Of a stretch of DNA of 58,923 bases, positions 35,056 to 42,636 are shown piece after piece. The position numbers and the translations under genes were made by a program. The stretch comes from a virus: IMG/VR virus record IMGVR_UViG_3300044647_001099, positions 1 through 58,923 of that record; one strand, written 5' to 3'. The notes beneath the pieces were generated by a model. The model made no database searches. It worked only from the letters and a program-made list of their open reading frames with translations, and was not told the origin of the DNA. Position 1 is the stretch's first letter, and each line of letters starts with the position of its first letter.

Positions 35056-35991
35056 TTAAAACACTGGATTAATAATTCCATAACCCTGATATTTTCTTAT
35101 TCCTTTATACTTAGGATTGTTTAAAGATATAGCGTGTAGTTTGAACACTTCTATATAATCTTCAAATGTTTTTAGTCTATATTTTTTATTTTTATTATTA
35201 TAGCTTAATAGCAACGAAGCACAACCAACAACAAAAGGATTACTCATGCTCGTTCCACTCATACTAGCGTATTTATTTCCTGGAACACATCCAATAATAT
35301 TATGTCCAGGAGCTAAAAAGTCTAAATCGTCTCCACTACAAGTAAATGAGGTTCTATTCATGTTTTCGTCTATTGCTCCTATAGATATGGTATTTTTATA
35401 CCTAGCAGGATACATTATTTCAGAATCTTCACCACTATTACCGGCCGCACAAAAAACGATACATCCTTTACTATTAGCATAAGTTATGGCCTCTTCTATA
35501 AGCTTTGAGGGGGCTGGCGAACCAAGACTCATGGTAATAAAATCCACAGATTGATTTGCGGCCCAGTGTATTCCGTCTGCTACAGCAGTCATTGATCCTG
35601 TTCCATTGTCTCCGAGAGATTTAACCGGAACAATCTTAGTCATAGGAGCTACTCCAACCATTCCAAATCCATTGTCTGACGCTGCTATTGTTGATGATAC
35701 ATGCGTTCCATGACCAGCACCATCTACAGGGTCTTTATTTTGATCAATAAAATTTTTACCGGGTAATAGATTATCTACTAGGTCTTTGTGGTTCAGGTCA
35801 CAGCCCGTATCTATTACAGCAACTACTACTCCTTCTCCTTTAGATTCCTTCCATAAATTGGGAATATTAAATTTTCTAAGTTCCCATCCTTGAGATTGTG
35901 GATCATCTACAGATAATCCGTATACATCCTCTCTTACATATGGTAATAGTGATATATTATTTTTCTTTTTAAAAAAACCTTTAGCCATCAT
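35056..35991 (-). CDS. Subtilisin-like serine protease (S8), intracellular type
   Basis: 311 aa. Catalytic triad motifs: AVIDTGCDLNH (Asp ~59), GHGTHVSSTIA (His ~94) and SGTSMSNPF (Ser ~246), with oxyanion AAGNSGE (Asn ~183). The N-terminus starts directly with a subtilisin core and has neither signal peptide nor a long propeptide, as in intracellular subtilisins. It may cleave phage or host proteins in the cytoplasm; target unknown. Confidence 0.9.
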   Translation of the reverse strand: MMAKGFFKKKNNISLLPYVREDVYGLSVDDPQSQGWELRKFNIPNLWKESKGEGVVVAVIDTGCDLNHKDLVDNLLPGKNFIDQNKDPVDGAGHGTHVSSTIAASDNGFGMVGVAPMTKIVPVKSLGDNGTGSMTAVADGIHWAANQSVDFITMSLGSPAPSKLIEEAITYANSKGCIVFCAAGNSGEDSEIMYPARYKNTISIGAIDENMNRTSFTCSGDDLDFLAPGHNIIGCVPGNKYASMSGTSMSNPFVVGCASLLLSYNNKNKKYRLKTFEDYIEVFKLHAISLNNPKYKGIRKYQGYGIINPVF

Positions 35992-35993
35992 GA

Positions 35994-36251
35994 CTACTCC
36001 TTAAAAATCTCAAAATTTACAGTAAACAGCTTACCATCTGTATTTCGATAAAATAATTCTGGCCCATCTTTCTTTGCCCACCAAATAAATGTATTCTTAA
36101 TTTTGTTATTTATGTTCGGATTCCAACTAGCTGACCAAACATCTGGCCCCATATCATCATGTGTTGATCGTGCAAATATGATCTTATATGGACTGCTAGT
36201 TCCATTATAAATCTGTATAGTTCCATCAAATCCAACTTCAATGGGTTTCAT
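35994..36251 (-). CDS. Hypothetical protein
   Basis: 85 aa, beta-rich with several Trp. 2 bp upstream of the protease gene, so possibly its partner. Unrecognised. Confidence 0.65.
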   Translation of the reverse strand: MKPIEVGFDGTIQIYNGTSSPYKIIFARSTHDDMGPDVWSASWNPNINNKIKNTFIWWAKKDGPELFYRNTDGKLFTVNFEIFKE

Positions 36252-36693
36252 TATATTCTTCCTGAGTCATATAAGACCCATCTTTTTTTCTGGAAGTAAA
36301 TTGGCCCATTCCCATACATTTTTCACAAGCTGCCATATCTATTTTCGGCCCAGCAGCACCATATTCTTGAAGCAAAATCTTGTATTTGTTCTGAACAATG
36401 TCGCAATAATCGTAACCATCACCATAGGGTAGTCTAACACACTTTTCACACTTGTCAACCATAAGATGATGATTTATGAATAATGCCAAACTAGCATCCA
36501 TCATAAGCTTATTAACATCTGTTGGATATTCTCCAGAGCCTTTACATTGATTACAAGTTATCAGCGGTGGCTCTGATAGTTTTTGTACTTTCTTTTTATG
36601 GATAGGATTAAGAACAAAAATAGAGAATAATAGCCCTATAACTGTTCCTAATACTATTATTGTTGGTTTAATATCAAAATTAGTTTCGTTCAT
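36238..36693 (-). CDS. Membrane-anchored DnaJ-type zinc-finger protein
   Basis: 151 aa. One N-terminal membrane helix (TIIVLGTVIGLLFSIFVL), then CNQCKGSGEY, CEKCV and CEKCMGMGQF, the CxxCxGxG repeats of DnaJ cysteine-rich domains. May bind unfolded protein at the membrane. Upstream of the protease in one operon. Confidence 0.65.
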   Translation of the reverse strand: MNETNFDIKPTIIVLGTVIGLLFSIFVLNPIHKKKVQKLSEPPLITCNQCKGSGEYPTDVNKLMMDASLALFINHHLMVDKCEKCVRLPYGDGYDYCDIVQNKYKILLQEYGAAGPKIDMAACEKCMGMGQFTSRKKDGSYMTQEEYNETH

Positions 36694-36913
36694 AAAGAAT
36701 CCTTAATATTTTACTTGCCATATGAGATATTCCCGCCTCTAATCCTTCTGAATATGTTAATTTTTTACTACCTTCAAGCACCTTCATAAAGTCTATAGTA
36801 TCAACATAAGGCCCGAATGGTTCAGCAGCCTCTTCTTTGCATAAATCTTCTATCTTTTCTATTTTAGTGATAAGATATAGTAATTGTTTTTGAAAATCTT
36901 TAGTCGTTGTCAT
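36680..36913 (-). CDS. Small helical protein
   Basis: 77 aa; the C-terminal YSEGLEAGISHMASKILRI resembles the G-x-E-A-G helix in the 38642 and 40573 products. Unrecognised. Confidence 0.65.
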   Translation of the reverse strand: MTTTKDFQKQLLYLITKIEKIEDLCKEEAAEPFGPYVDTIDFMKVLEGSKKLTYSEGLEAGISHMASKILRILYERN

Positions 36914-37091
36914 TTTCCTTGTAGTAAATTACTACTTTGGTTCCATAATCACTAGTTATTCTAATCTTGTAAGGATCATAAGAAACTTTTAAGTGATGAC
37001 ACAAATCCTCACCAGCTCTTAATACTTCTTTTAGAGTTGGGGATTGTAGATAAATATCATTATCTTTCGATATATTAAATTGATTTGTCAT
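36900..37091 (-). CDS. Small hypothetical protein
   Basis: 63 aa; helix LKEVLRAGEDLCHHL then two strands. Coupled on both sides. Unrecognised. Confidence 0.6.
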   Translation of the reverse strand: MTNQFNISKDNDIYLQSPTLKEVLRAGEDLCHHLKVSYDPYKIRITSDYGTKVVIYYKENDND

Positions 37092-37525
37092 TCAAACTCC
37101 TTAAATAGCCATCGTTTAACTTCGTCTGGATGCTTATCTCTCATATATGGAGTAGCACTAATGTAACCAATAGCATAATCTATTTTACTTTTAAGGGCAG
37201 TAATAGACATTTCTAATGCTTTAATTCTATCTTTTTGAGATTCACTAGATTTGTATGCTGATTCTAGTTGTATCTTTTTATCTTTAACTTCATTTTGTAA
37301 TGGAGTAATTCGTGTTTCCCATAATTCGTCAATATCTTTTTGTCTTTTTTCTTCTGTCTCTGCAAGTTTTTGTTCTAGTTCTTTATAGCTTTTGTTGGGA
37401 GAATAAACTCTTGCTGTACATTTTTCATATTCTTCTTTTTCTTTTTTAAGATTAGCTATTATATATCTTAGCTCATCATTTATTTGAAATAATTCATCAT
37501 AACTTAACTTATTATAGTCGTTCAT
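37088..37525 (-). CDS. Coiled-coil protein
   Basis: 145 aa, continuous heptads from residue ~10 to 115, strongly K/E/L-rich. Probably a dimeric rod. Function unknown. Confidence 0.7.
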   Translation of the reverse strand: MNDYNKLSYDELFQINDELRYIIANLKKEKEEYEKCTARVYSPNKSYKELEQKLAETEEKRQKDIDELWETRITPLQNEVKDKKIQLESAYKSSESQKDRIKALEMSITALKSKIDYAIGYISATPYMRDKHPDEVKRWLFKEFE

Positions 37526-38123
37526 TTAACATCCTTTTCAATTTCTTAACAGCCATAGTTCTACTATTTTTCATAAGCTCATCAATAAGATCATCTAGCT
37601 TCTCATCAAGCGTCAAATCCGCTGGTTTAGGTTGGACGGGCGGGTTTATCAAGTCTTTAAATAAATCTTGCAAATTAGTTGCTATGCCTCCTAACGAGTC
37701 ATTAGCAAACAAACCTATTGTATAGTGATGAGCATTACATTCATGCCCATTTGCCACAAAATAATTCATTCTTTCAAAAATATTATTCTCGTCGTTATTT
37801 GTGGTATGGTCTGTTTTATGAACCATGATAAAGTTCTTAAAAATAGTAATCTCATGATTAAGATTTAATGATAGATAATTGGGATACTTATCTTTTTTAT
37901 CATTAGATAAATTGTATCTATTTAACTTGATATAGTCGCATAGTTGATTGTCATGATGAAAAAAACTAAAATATGGATCATCATAATGATTACACAGAGA
38001 TTGTGTTGGGCTATATCTCTCTAGGGAATCAATGCTATACATTAGACCGCTTATAAGCCAATAGTATTTACTTGTATAGCTGGAAGAATCTAAACAATAT
38101 GGTACTATGTCTTTAAGTTTCAT
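37512..38123 (-). CDS. Hypothetical protein
   Basis: 203 aa; several His, Tyr and Asp in the middle (YDDPYFSFFHHDNQ), helical K-rich end. No motif recognised. Confidence 0.7.
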   Translation of the reverse strand: MKLKDIVPYCLDSSSYTSKYYWLISGLMYSIDSLERYSPTQSLCNHYDDPYFSFFHHDNQLCDYIKLNRYNLSNDKKDKYPNYLSLNLNHEITIFKNFIMVHKTDHTTNNDENNIFERMNYFVANGHECNAHHYTIGLFANDSLGGIATNLQDLFKDLINPPVQPKPADLTLDEKLDDLIDELMKNSRTMAVKKLKRMLNERL

Positions 38124-38305
38124 GTGGGTTCTCCGCTTCCTAATCTATATAGCATCATTTTAATTTGATCAGTATTTTGTTCTATAATCATTTGTCGTGG
38201 GGTTTTATTATTAAATGCCGGATTAGGAGCATCTAACCAAGAGTTAATAAATTCTTCTTGTATTATTGTTTTTAATCTTTCTTTAAGTTCATCCGATGTT
38301 TTCAT
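38120..38305 (-). CDS. Small hypothetical protein
   Basis: 61 aa with SWLDAPNPAFNNKTPRQMI, the Xre/MbcA-type toxin-antitoxin-like end motif WL..PNPAF...TP..LI. No partner gene is obvious here, so a toxin-antitoxin role is only a possibility. Confidence 0.6.
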   Translation of the reverse strand: MKTSDELKERLKTIIQEEFINSWLDAPNPAFNNKTPRQMIIEQNTDQIKMMLYRLGSGEPT

Positions 38306-38525
38306 TTGTGTATACTTTCATTATCGACAAAAATTGTTCTATACTTTTTTGTGTAGTTTCTTTTGTGTCTCCATAATCTATAAATAGCCATCCATTCAAT
38401 TCTGACCATATAAATAATTTAGTTGGACAATCAGAAATCTTAAACAATTTACCATTATATTCTAATATACAAGATATTAGGGTATTGCCATCTATTTGAG
38501 ATCGTCTTTCGTTAATGATTCTCAT
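38289..38525 (-). CDS. Small hypothetical protein
   Basis: 78 aa, strands then a helix. Preceded by the structured RNA at 38547-38632. Unrecognised. Confidence 0.65.
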   Translation of the reverse strand: MRIINERRSQIDGNTLISCILEYNGKLFKISDCPTKLFIWSELNGWLFIDYGDTKETTQKSIEQFLSIMKVYTNENIG

Positions 38526-38546
38526 ACTACTTGTAATATTCCTATA

Positions 38547-38632
38547 GTTAACCCCGCCCCGCCTACTCTGTCGGCAATTAGCCTAGTTGATCTACGCACT
38601 AAGCGTAAACATTCGACGGGAACAGGGTTAAC
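38547..38632 (-). ncRNA. Candidate structured RNA / leader
   Basis: Closed by a perfect 8-bp stem GUUAACCC/GGGUUAAC. Inside are CCCG/CGGG, GUCG/CGAC, ACGC-UUAGU-GCGU and GGC-UAAUU-GCC helices. GC content is clearly above the surrounding sequence. It lies between two small genes, directly ahead of 38289-38525. No known class matched. Confidence 0.5.
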
Positions 38633-38641
38633 ATTTTTATG

Positions 38642-38851
38642 TTAATCTAGTCCTAGTTCTTGATCAAGTTGGCTCAATTTATTTAGTGCTTGTAGTCGCT
38701 GATAGTTCAAACCCGCCGCAAATCCACATTGGAAATAATAAAAATCATTAGTATTTCCCTCATGATCTCCATCATCCCAAACTTCTTTAGCTAGAGCTTT
38801 AGCTTTTTCATATTGTTCTTTAATTTTGTTTAAAACTTCTTGATCAATCAT
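38642..38851 (-). CDS. Small protein, paralogue of 40573-40755
   Basis: 69 aa. EQYEKAKALAKEVWDDGDHEG then YYFQCGFAAGLNY; the 40573-40755 product has the same layout (SEYEKAQ, PVWIGEG, YFSSGFEAGIEF). Function unknown. Confidence 0.65.
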   Translation of the reverse strand: MIDQEVLNKIKEQYEKAKALAKEVWDDGDHEGNTNDFYYFQCGFAAGLNYQRLQALNKLSQLDQELGLD

Positions 38852-39050
38852 GAGTCACCACAATCTTTACCCCATCAAATTCATGACGATCACAAGAATC
38901 ATGAATACCACTACGAAATGGTTTATTGACAACAACAAAATCAAAATTAAAGTCCCCGTTCAAACTATGCTCTTTGGTCAAATGGTCAAAAAGAATATCT
39001 TGAACATCTTGGACGCTGAGTACGATTTCTTTCTTATTTTGAATTTTCAT
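38844..39050 (-). CDS. Small hypothetical protein
   Basis: 68 aa, strand-helix with DVQDILFDHLTK and a His/Asp-rich end. Unrecognised. Confidence 0.65.
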   Translation of the reverse strand: MKIQNKKEIVLSVQDVQDILFDHLTKEHSLNGDFNFDFVVVNKPFRSGIHDSCDRHEFDGVKIVVTHD

Positions 39051-39238
39051 AATAGGTAGTATTCTTTAAGAGTTTGATACAAATTATTCACCTGTTCCTC
39101 ATCCAATCTTAGTTCAGTAGGATCACTATTATTATAACTAAAAACCCTGATCAAGTAAGGTTTGTTCTTTAAAAGTTTATTGTAATGAATCTCAACAATA
39201 TCATATTCAAGATTCAGAGTTCTTAGTAAGGTCATCAT
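39047..39238 (-). CDS. Small protein of a local paralogue family
   Basis: 63 aa. YDIVEIHYNKLLKNKPYLIRV corresponds to FVEILHNPHLKNKCYMVRL in the 40755-40940 product. Function unknown. Confidence 0.65.
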   Translation of the reverse strand: MMTLLRTLNLEYDIVEIHYNKLLKNKPYLIRVFSYNNSDPTELRLDEEQVNNLYQTLKEYYLL

Positions 39239-39509
39239 TATTTTTACTTAAATTCCTAAGACACTCAATATCTTGTTTCATAACCTCTCTAGCAATTTCC
39301 ATTTGCTCTGATTGTTCATTATCAAAATCCAATAGGGCAGGATTAATAAGATCAATCATATAGTCTTTTGCAGCGGCCAACATAATTTCATCACCCACAT
39401 CAATAAGAAGATCGCTAAGATCATATACTATCTTATCAACCAGATCAACAACTGCCATAAAATCATTACGATCAAGTTTAGATAGTTCTTGTTTGATATT
39501 AACTTCCAT
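39207..39509 (-). CDS. Small protein, paralogue of 29270-29485
   Basis: 100 aa from the ATG at 39509 (TAATG coupling). The first 70 residues match the 29270-29485 product in DLVDKI and KDYMIDLINPALLDFD; a K/E/N-rich extension follows. Confidence 0.7.
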   Translation of the reverse strand: MEVNIKQELSKLDRNDFMAVVDLVDKIVYDLSDLLIDVGDEIMLAAAKDYMIDLINPALLDFDNEQSEQMEIAREVMKQDIECLRNLSKNNDDLTKNSES

Positions 39510-39598
39510 TAAAATAACTCTCCATATCCATTCCACCAATCATAAATTCGTACACAAGCCATATATCCTAGTATACCAAATAATACAAGTCCAGCCAT
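39509..39598 (-). CDS. Very small membrane protein
   Basis: 29 aa, one hydrophobic helix, WW motif near the end; TAATG coupled at both sides. Real but tiny. Confidence 0.5.
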   Translation of the reverse strand: MAGLVLFGILGYMACVRIYDWWNGYGELF

Positions 39599-39777
39599 TA
39601 GTTATTCTCCACAAATTCATTAATAAAATCAGCCATGTCTTTTAGTTCATCTTTACTAAGATTAGGCCAAACATATTGACTACTCAATACTATTTGATAA
39701 GGATGATCTGGGTGTGTTGATCTTCCTTTACAAATATGCAAGATAAAGTCTTTACCCTTGAGAGATTCAGTTTTCAT
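39598..39777 (-). CDS. Small protein of a local paralogue family
   Basis: 59 aa. Its end LSKDELKDMADFINEFVENN matches that of the interrupted 40310-40573 frame and of 40755-40940. Function unknown. Confidence 0.6.
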   Translation of the reverse strand: MKTESLKGKDFILHICKGRSTHPDHPYQIVLSSQYVWPNLSKDELKDMADFINEFVENN

Positions 39778-39986
39778 TATTTGTTCTCCTTATCTCTCCA
39801 CAAAGGATAATCATTTTCATTTTTAGCCAATTTGTTCGCTAAATTCACTATCTCTCTTTCGCTCCAACCACTAAAATACCCCCTCATATGTATTTGGGTC
39901 AATTCATTACTACGAGTATTCTCATAATACTTCTGAACTGCTTCTATCCAATTTTTAGTTGCTAGTTGTAGCGGATTTTCGGTCAT
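39777..39986 (-). CDS. Small hypothetical protein
   Basis: 69 aa; YYENTRSNELTQIHMRGYFSG split by turns, then a helix. Unrecognised. Confidence 0.6.
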   Translation of the reverse strand: MTENPLQLATKNWIEAVQKYYENTRSNELTQIHMRGYFSGWSEREIVNLANKLAKNENDYPLWRDKENK

Positions 39987-40173
39987 CAGTTATGCTCTCC
40001 AAAAATGTCTTAGGTTTGAATCCATACTCATCTGCAACACTCTCTCTCAATAATGTAATTGTCATATCCATAATTTTACAATAATCCCACAGAGAGAATT
40101 CATATCCGTCAGGAGTATTATTATCCCAATTTTTTAAAAACTTGATTATGTTTTTCTTAAGTTTCTTGGTCAT
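39955..40173 (-). CDS. Small protein, tandem paralogue of 40173-40313
   Basis: 72 aa. The pattern IIKFL..D.NT......LWDY......LLRE also occurs in the neighbouring 40173-40313 product. Function unknown. Confidence 0.6.
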   Translation of the reverse strand: MTKKLKKNIIKFLKNWDNNTPDGYEFSLWDYCKIMDMTITLLRESVADEYGFKPKTFLESITDDRKSATTSN

Positions 40174-40313
40174 TATTGATTATCCAAAACTTCCCTTAAA
40201 AGATTAACGGCAGTCTCAAGCCACAAATCATAATCGGTTATATTAAAATCATTCTCAGTATTATCATAATCCACAATAAAGTTCTTGATATTACTTTGTA
40301 GTTTATCGCTCAT
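40173..40313 (-). CDS. Small protein, tandem paralogue of 39955-40173
   Basis: 46 aa. NIKNFIVDYDNTEND then DYDLWLE and NLLREVL match the next gene. Coupled to both neighbours. Confidence 0.55.
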   Translation of the reverse strand: MSDKLQSNIKNFIVDYDNTENDFNITDYDLWLETAVNLLREVLDNQ

Positions 40314-40573
40314 GGGTTATCCTCCACAAATTGGTTAAGAAAATTGGCTAATCCCCGAATTTCATCCCTAGTTAACTTCATCTTAGTCCATTCCCAACTG
40401 ATCACATTATTAATAGTCAGATTATATAGTTCAGCTCATTTAGTACAAGGCCCGTCCTTAACTGTTCCATCTTCATTAAACAGTATCTCATTAGGAATTT
40501 CTTGTTTCCAACATTCCATATCGAAATTGAAAACATCAGCCTTATAACTATCTTTGATTACAACGCTACTCAT
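40310..40573 (-). pseudogene. Small gene interrupted by an in-frame TGA
   Basis: An open frame of 87 sense codons is broken by TGA at 40436-40438 after 45 codons. The part after it ends LTRDEIRGLANFLNQFVEDN, matching the C-termini of the 39598 and 40755 paralogues, so the original gene spanned the stop. Either a nonsense mutation, a sequencing error or read-through (TGA followed by G). The first 45 codons may still be made. Confidence 0.6.
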
Positions 40574-40755
40574 TATTTATCTCCAATGTTTTGTTGCTTA
40601 TAAAATTCTATTCCTGCCTCAAATCCAGAAGAGAAATAGTTAAAAGAATTAGGAGTACCCTTGTACCATCCTTCACCAATCCATACTGGCTGAATATTCT
40701 TTTGAGCTTTCTCATATTCACTAACAATAGCCGCTAGTCTGGTCTTATCATCCAT
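40573..40755 (-). CDS. Small protein, paralogue of 38642-38851
   Basis: 60 aa; see the 38642 entry for the shared layout. Helical. Function unknown. Confidence 0.65.
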   Translation of the reverse strand: MDDKTRLAAIVSEYEKAQKNIQPVWIGEGWYKGTPNSFNYFSSGFEAGIEFYKQQNIGDK

Positions 40756-40940
40756 TAATTATTCTCCATAAAGCTATTGATTAGATTAGCCAGTTTCCCC
40801 AAATCTTCTTTATTCACCATCATTGTATATCGTTCATTAGCATAATTAGTTAATCTCACCATATAACACTTATTCTTCAAATGAGGATTGTGAAGAATCT
40901 CAACAAAATCATCATGCAAATTGGCAAAATCTGATTTCAT
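40755..40940 (-). CDS. Small protein of a local paralogue family
   Basis: 61 aa; VEILHNPHLKNKCYMVRL and a LGKLANLINSFMENN end define the family shared with 39047, 39598 and 40310. Confidence 0.65.
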   Translation of the reverse strand: MKSDFANLHDDFVEILHNPHLKNKCYMVRLTNYANERYTMMVNKEDLGKLANLINSFMENN

Positions 40941-40964
40941 TTGATTTCTTTTTCATTTATGGGT

Positions 40965-41150
40965 TCATTTCCCACTGATTACTATTTGATTAGACCCTTT
41001 GCGGGACTTTATCCCACAGATATGACGAAGCAGAATGTGGGAGTTATTGATTTCAAAGCCCGGTTTATCCTTCTTTTGGTCAATATAATACTGGATCATA
41101 GAGGCTAAAAGTTCTAGTTCCTTATCAGTCAATTGAATCGTCTTATACAT
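40965..41150 (-). CDS. Small hypothetical protein
   Basis: 61 aa; TDKELELLASMIQYYIDQ helix then a basic end. First gene of the operon after promoter 41208-41236. Unrecognised. Confidence 0.65.
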   Translation of the reverse strand: MYKTIQLTDKELELLASMIQYYIDQKKDKPGFEINNSHILLRHICGIKSRKGSNQIVISGK

Positions 41151-41207
41151 CCTAAAACCTCAAATTTCCCCTGTATTATTACTTTTACTACCAGTATCCA
41201 TCATAGC

Positions 41208-41236
41208 AGTATACAACAAAGAATCGTTCTCGTCAA
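41208..41236 (-). promoter_or_regulatory. Promoter for the 40965-38289 gene run
   Basis: -35 TTGACG, 17-bp spacer with ACGATTC, -10 TATACT. Confidence 0.7.
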
Positions 41237-41253
41237 GTATCGACAAAGGGGTA

Positions 41254-41282
41254 TTGACAACTTTAATCAGAAGTGCTACAAT
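41254..41282 (+). promoter_or_regulatory. Plus-strand promoter, divergent from 41208-41236
   Basis: -35 TTGACA, 17-bp spacer, -10 TACAAT on the plus strand. Downstream, TTAGCC and GGCTAA (~41282-41317) form a hairpin; no plus-strand gene follows. A transcript would run antisense into 41379-41558. Confidence 0.5.
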
Positions 41283-41378
41283 TAGCCTGTTATCCCATCA
41301 ATTCCATCACGGGCTAAGATAATAAGTGAATTAATATACAATTAGCCAGTAAATAGAGCGTATTAGCTAAACAAAGTC

Positions 41379-41558
41379 CTATTTGGACTCATACTGGGAT
41401 TCTTGAGAGGTATAAGTGGGGGTTTTTGATATGGGTGATAATGGTTTTTTAAGATAATAATGTACAGAAACCATAGATGCTACCGTTACTACAGCAACAA
41501 ATAGTAAGCTTTTGATAAAAGGAACGTGAAATTCTTTAAATTTTGATTTACTCATCAT
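41379..41558 (-). CDS. Small membrane-anchored protein
   Basis: 59 aa from the ATG at 41558 (or 41555). One membrane helix (LFVAVVTVASMVSVHYYL), polar S/T/Q-rich tail outside. Unrecognised. Confidence 0.6.
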   Translation of the reverse strand: MMSKSKFKEFHVPFIKSLLFVAVVTVASMVSVHYYLKKPLSPISKTPTYTSQESQYESK

Positions 41559-41673
41559 AATTATCATCCTCATATAAGTATTCTTCTAAATATGCTACTA
41601 AAGCCCCGTGTGCGATGATGCAGAAGAAAATAATAAGGTGTCCATATTTGATCAAGGGGTCATTATGTGTCAT
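41548..41673 (-). CDS. Small membrane protein
   Basis: 41 aa; one helix (LIIFFCIIAHGALVAYL) and an acidic tail. Overlaps both neighbours. Confidence 0.55.
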   Translation of the reverse strand: MTHNDPLIKYGHLIIFFCIIAHGALVAYLEEYLYEDDNYDE

Positions 41674-41812
41674 TAAAATATCTCAAGATTTTGGCCGTTA
41701 TGGCTAACAGGAGTAATAGTCCTATGAGGAGGATGAATATTCTTGTGGGATCATCATGTATAAAGGTTGGACAAATTGGTTTACTAACTGTGGAAATTAT
41801 TTGAACTATCAT
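41663..41812 (-). CDS. Small membrane protein
   Basis: 49 aa from the ATG at 41812, preceded by AGGAAAG. C-terminal membrane helix (IFILLIGLLLLLAITAKIL). Unrecognised. Confidence 0.6.
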   Translation of the reverse strand: MIVQIISTVSKPICPTFIHDDPTRIFILLIGLLLLLAITAKILRYFNDT

Positions 41813-41927
41813 TGTCGTCTTTCCTAGAAAGATAAGAGACAAAATATAAACCTCCAACATATACTACTGATTCTACTAGAATCAATCCCAACATGAAGAA
41901 TCCTAAGTTACTAAATATTTCATTCAT
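41784..41927 (-). CDS. Small membrane protein
   Basis: 47 aa with one or two hydrophobic stretches, then a polar tail. Overlaps both neighbours; fourth tiny membrane gene in a row. Confidence 0.55.
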   Translation of the reverse strand: MNEIFSNLGFFMLGLILVESVVYVGGLYFVSYLSRKDDNDSSNNFHS

Positions 41928-42087
41928 AACCAAAAACTTTTTTAATCAAGCCCAGAAAATATCCTGATTTGGTTACAATTTTTGGTTCAACCTGCTCAAC
42001 TTTGTCACAACTTTCAGTAACACAATTCTTCTTACAAACTTTCTTGGAACAAGTTTTCTTTTTGGGAGTAGCTTTCTTTTTTGACAT
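41920..42087 (-). CDS. Small basic cysteine-rich protein
   Basis: 55 aa; N-terminal K-rich stretch with four Cys (KTCSKKVCKKNC then ESC), hydrophobic end. Follows element A of the 46-bp family. Confidence 0.6.
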   Translation of the reverse strand: MSKKKATPKKKTCSKKVCKKNCVTESCDKVEQVEPKIVTKSGYFLGLIKKVFGYE

Positions 42088-42106
42088 TGTTTTTATCCTT
42101 ATGATC

Positions 42107-42152
42107 GGCTGACTGTTACCATAAAAACCAAATCCAGATGATTAGGTGAGAC
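42107..42152 (-). promoter_or_regulatory. 46-bp conserved element, copy A
   Basis: On the minus strand it starts GTCTCACCTAATC and ends CAGTCAGCC. A hairpin forms from the CCTAAT/GGATTTGG region. Here the element lies in the 5' leader, immediately after promoter 42161-42188 and before the 41920-42087 gene. All five copies have exactly the same length. Confidence 0.6.
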
Positions 42153-42160
42153 TATTAGTT

Positions 42161-42188
42161 ATAGTAAAATTTTTTATAGATATGTCAA
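42161..42188 (-). promoter_or_regulatory. Promoter ahead of element A
   Basis: -35 TTGACA, 16-bp spacer, -10 TACTAT. Confidence 0.65.
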
Positions 42189-42190
42189 TA

Positions 42191-42394
42191 TCATTTTTTA
42201 AATTCTAATTTTGGTAATAAACATTCTATAGAATCATTGATAGGAACTACTTCTATTCGTAACAAAGTATCATGAGATTGGGGATTTTGTTTGGAATAAC
42301 TATTAATGAGATTTTGAATTTTCCCACACAAATCATTACAATCCAAATTCTTATTCAAAGAAATGGATACCATATTCCGACTGACTATAGCCAT
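42191..42394 (-). CDS. Small hypothetical protein
   Basis: 67 aa from the ATG at 42394, which lies inside element B; an ATG at 42373 just after the element is the alternative. Beta-rich with three Cys. Unrecognised. Confidence 0.55.
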   Translation of the reverse strand: MAIVSRNMVSISLNKNLDCNDLCGKIQNLINSYSKQNPQSHDTLLRIEVVPINDSIECLLPKLEFKK

Positions 42395-42424
42395 AAAAAC
42401 CAACCCTATATATTTAGGTGAGAC
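42379..42424 (-). promoter_or_regulatory. 46-bp conserved element, copy B
   Basis: Closest to copy A (both contain GGTTTTTATGG). Directly precedes or overlaps the start of 42191-42394. Confidence 0.6.
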
Positions 42425-42438
42425 AGACCCACCAATTT

Positions 42439-42482
42439 AAATAAAAATAGGAGACCAATCATTCCTGACTGATCCCCTATTT
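42439..42482 (-). terminator. Probable Rho-independent terminator
   Basis: AATAGG...CCTATT stem followed by TTTTATTT on the minus strand, between the 42521 gene and element B. Confidence 0.5.
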
Positions 42483-42520
42483 ATAGTATACCTGGGGCTT
42501 TGATCCTCAAGTAGAACTTA

Positions 42521-42628
42521 TTATTTAATCGCTGGAGGAGAACAATGACATGAGTAATAATATAACGATACTAATGCTAACAATGTCACGATTGTTCCAA
42601 CACTCCAATAAACTAATGTATAATTCAT
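42521..42628 (-). CDS. Very small membrane protein
   Basis: 35 aa; one long hydrophobic helix then a CHCSPP end. Chosen over a longer overlapping frame because it follows the upstream stop and fits neighbour size. Confidence 0.5.
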   Translation of the reverse strand: MNYTLVYWSVGTIVTLLALVSLYYYSCHCSPPAIK

Positions 42629-42636
42629 AAAGCACC

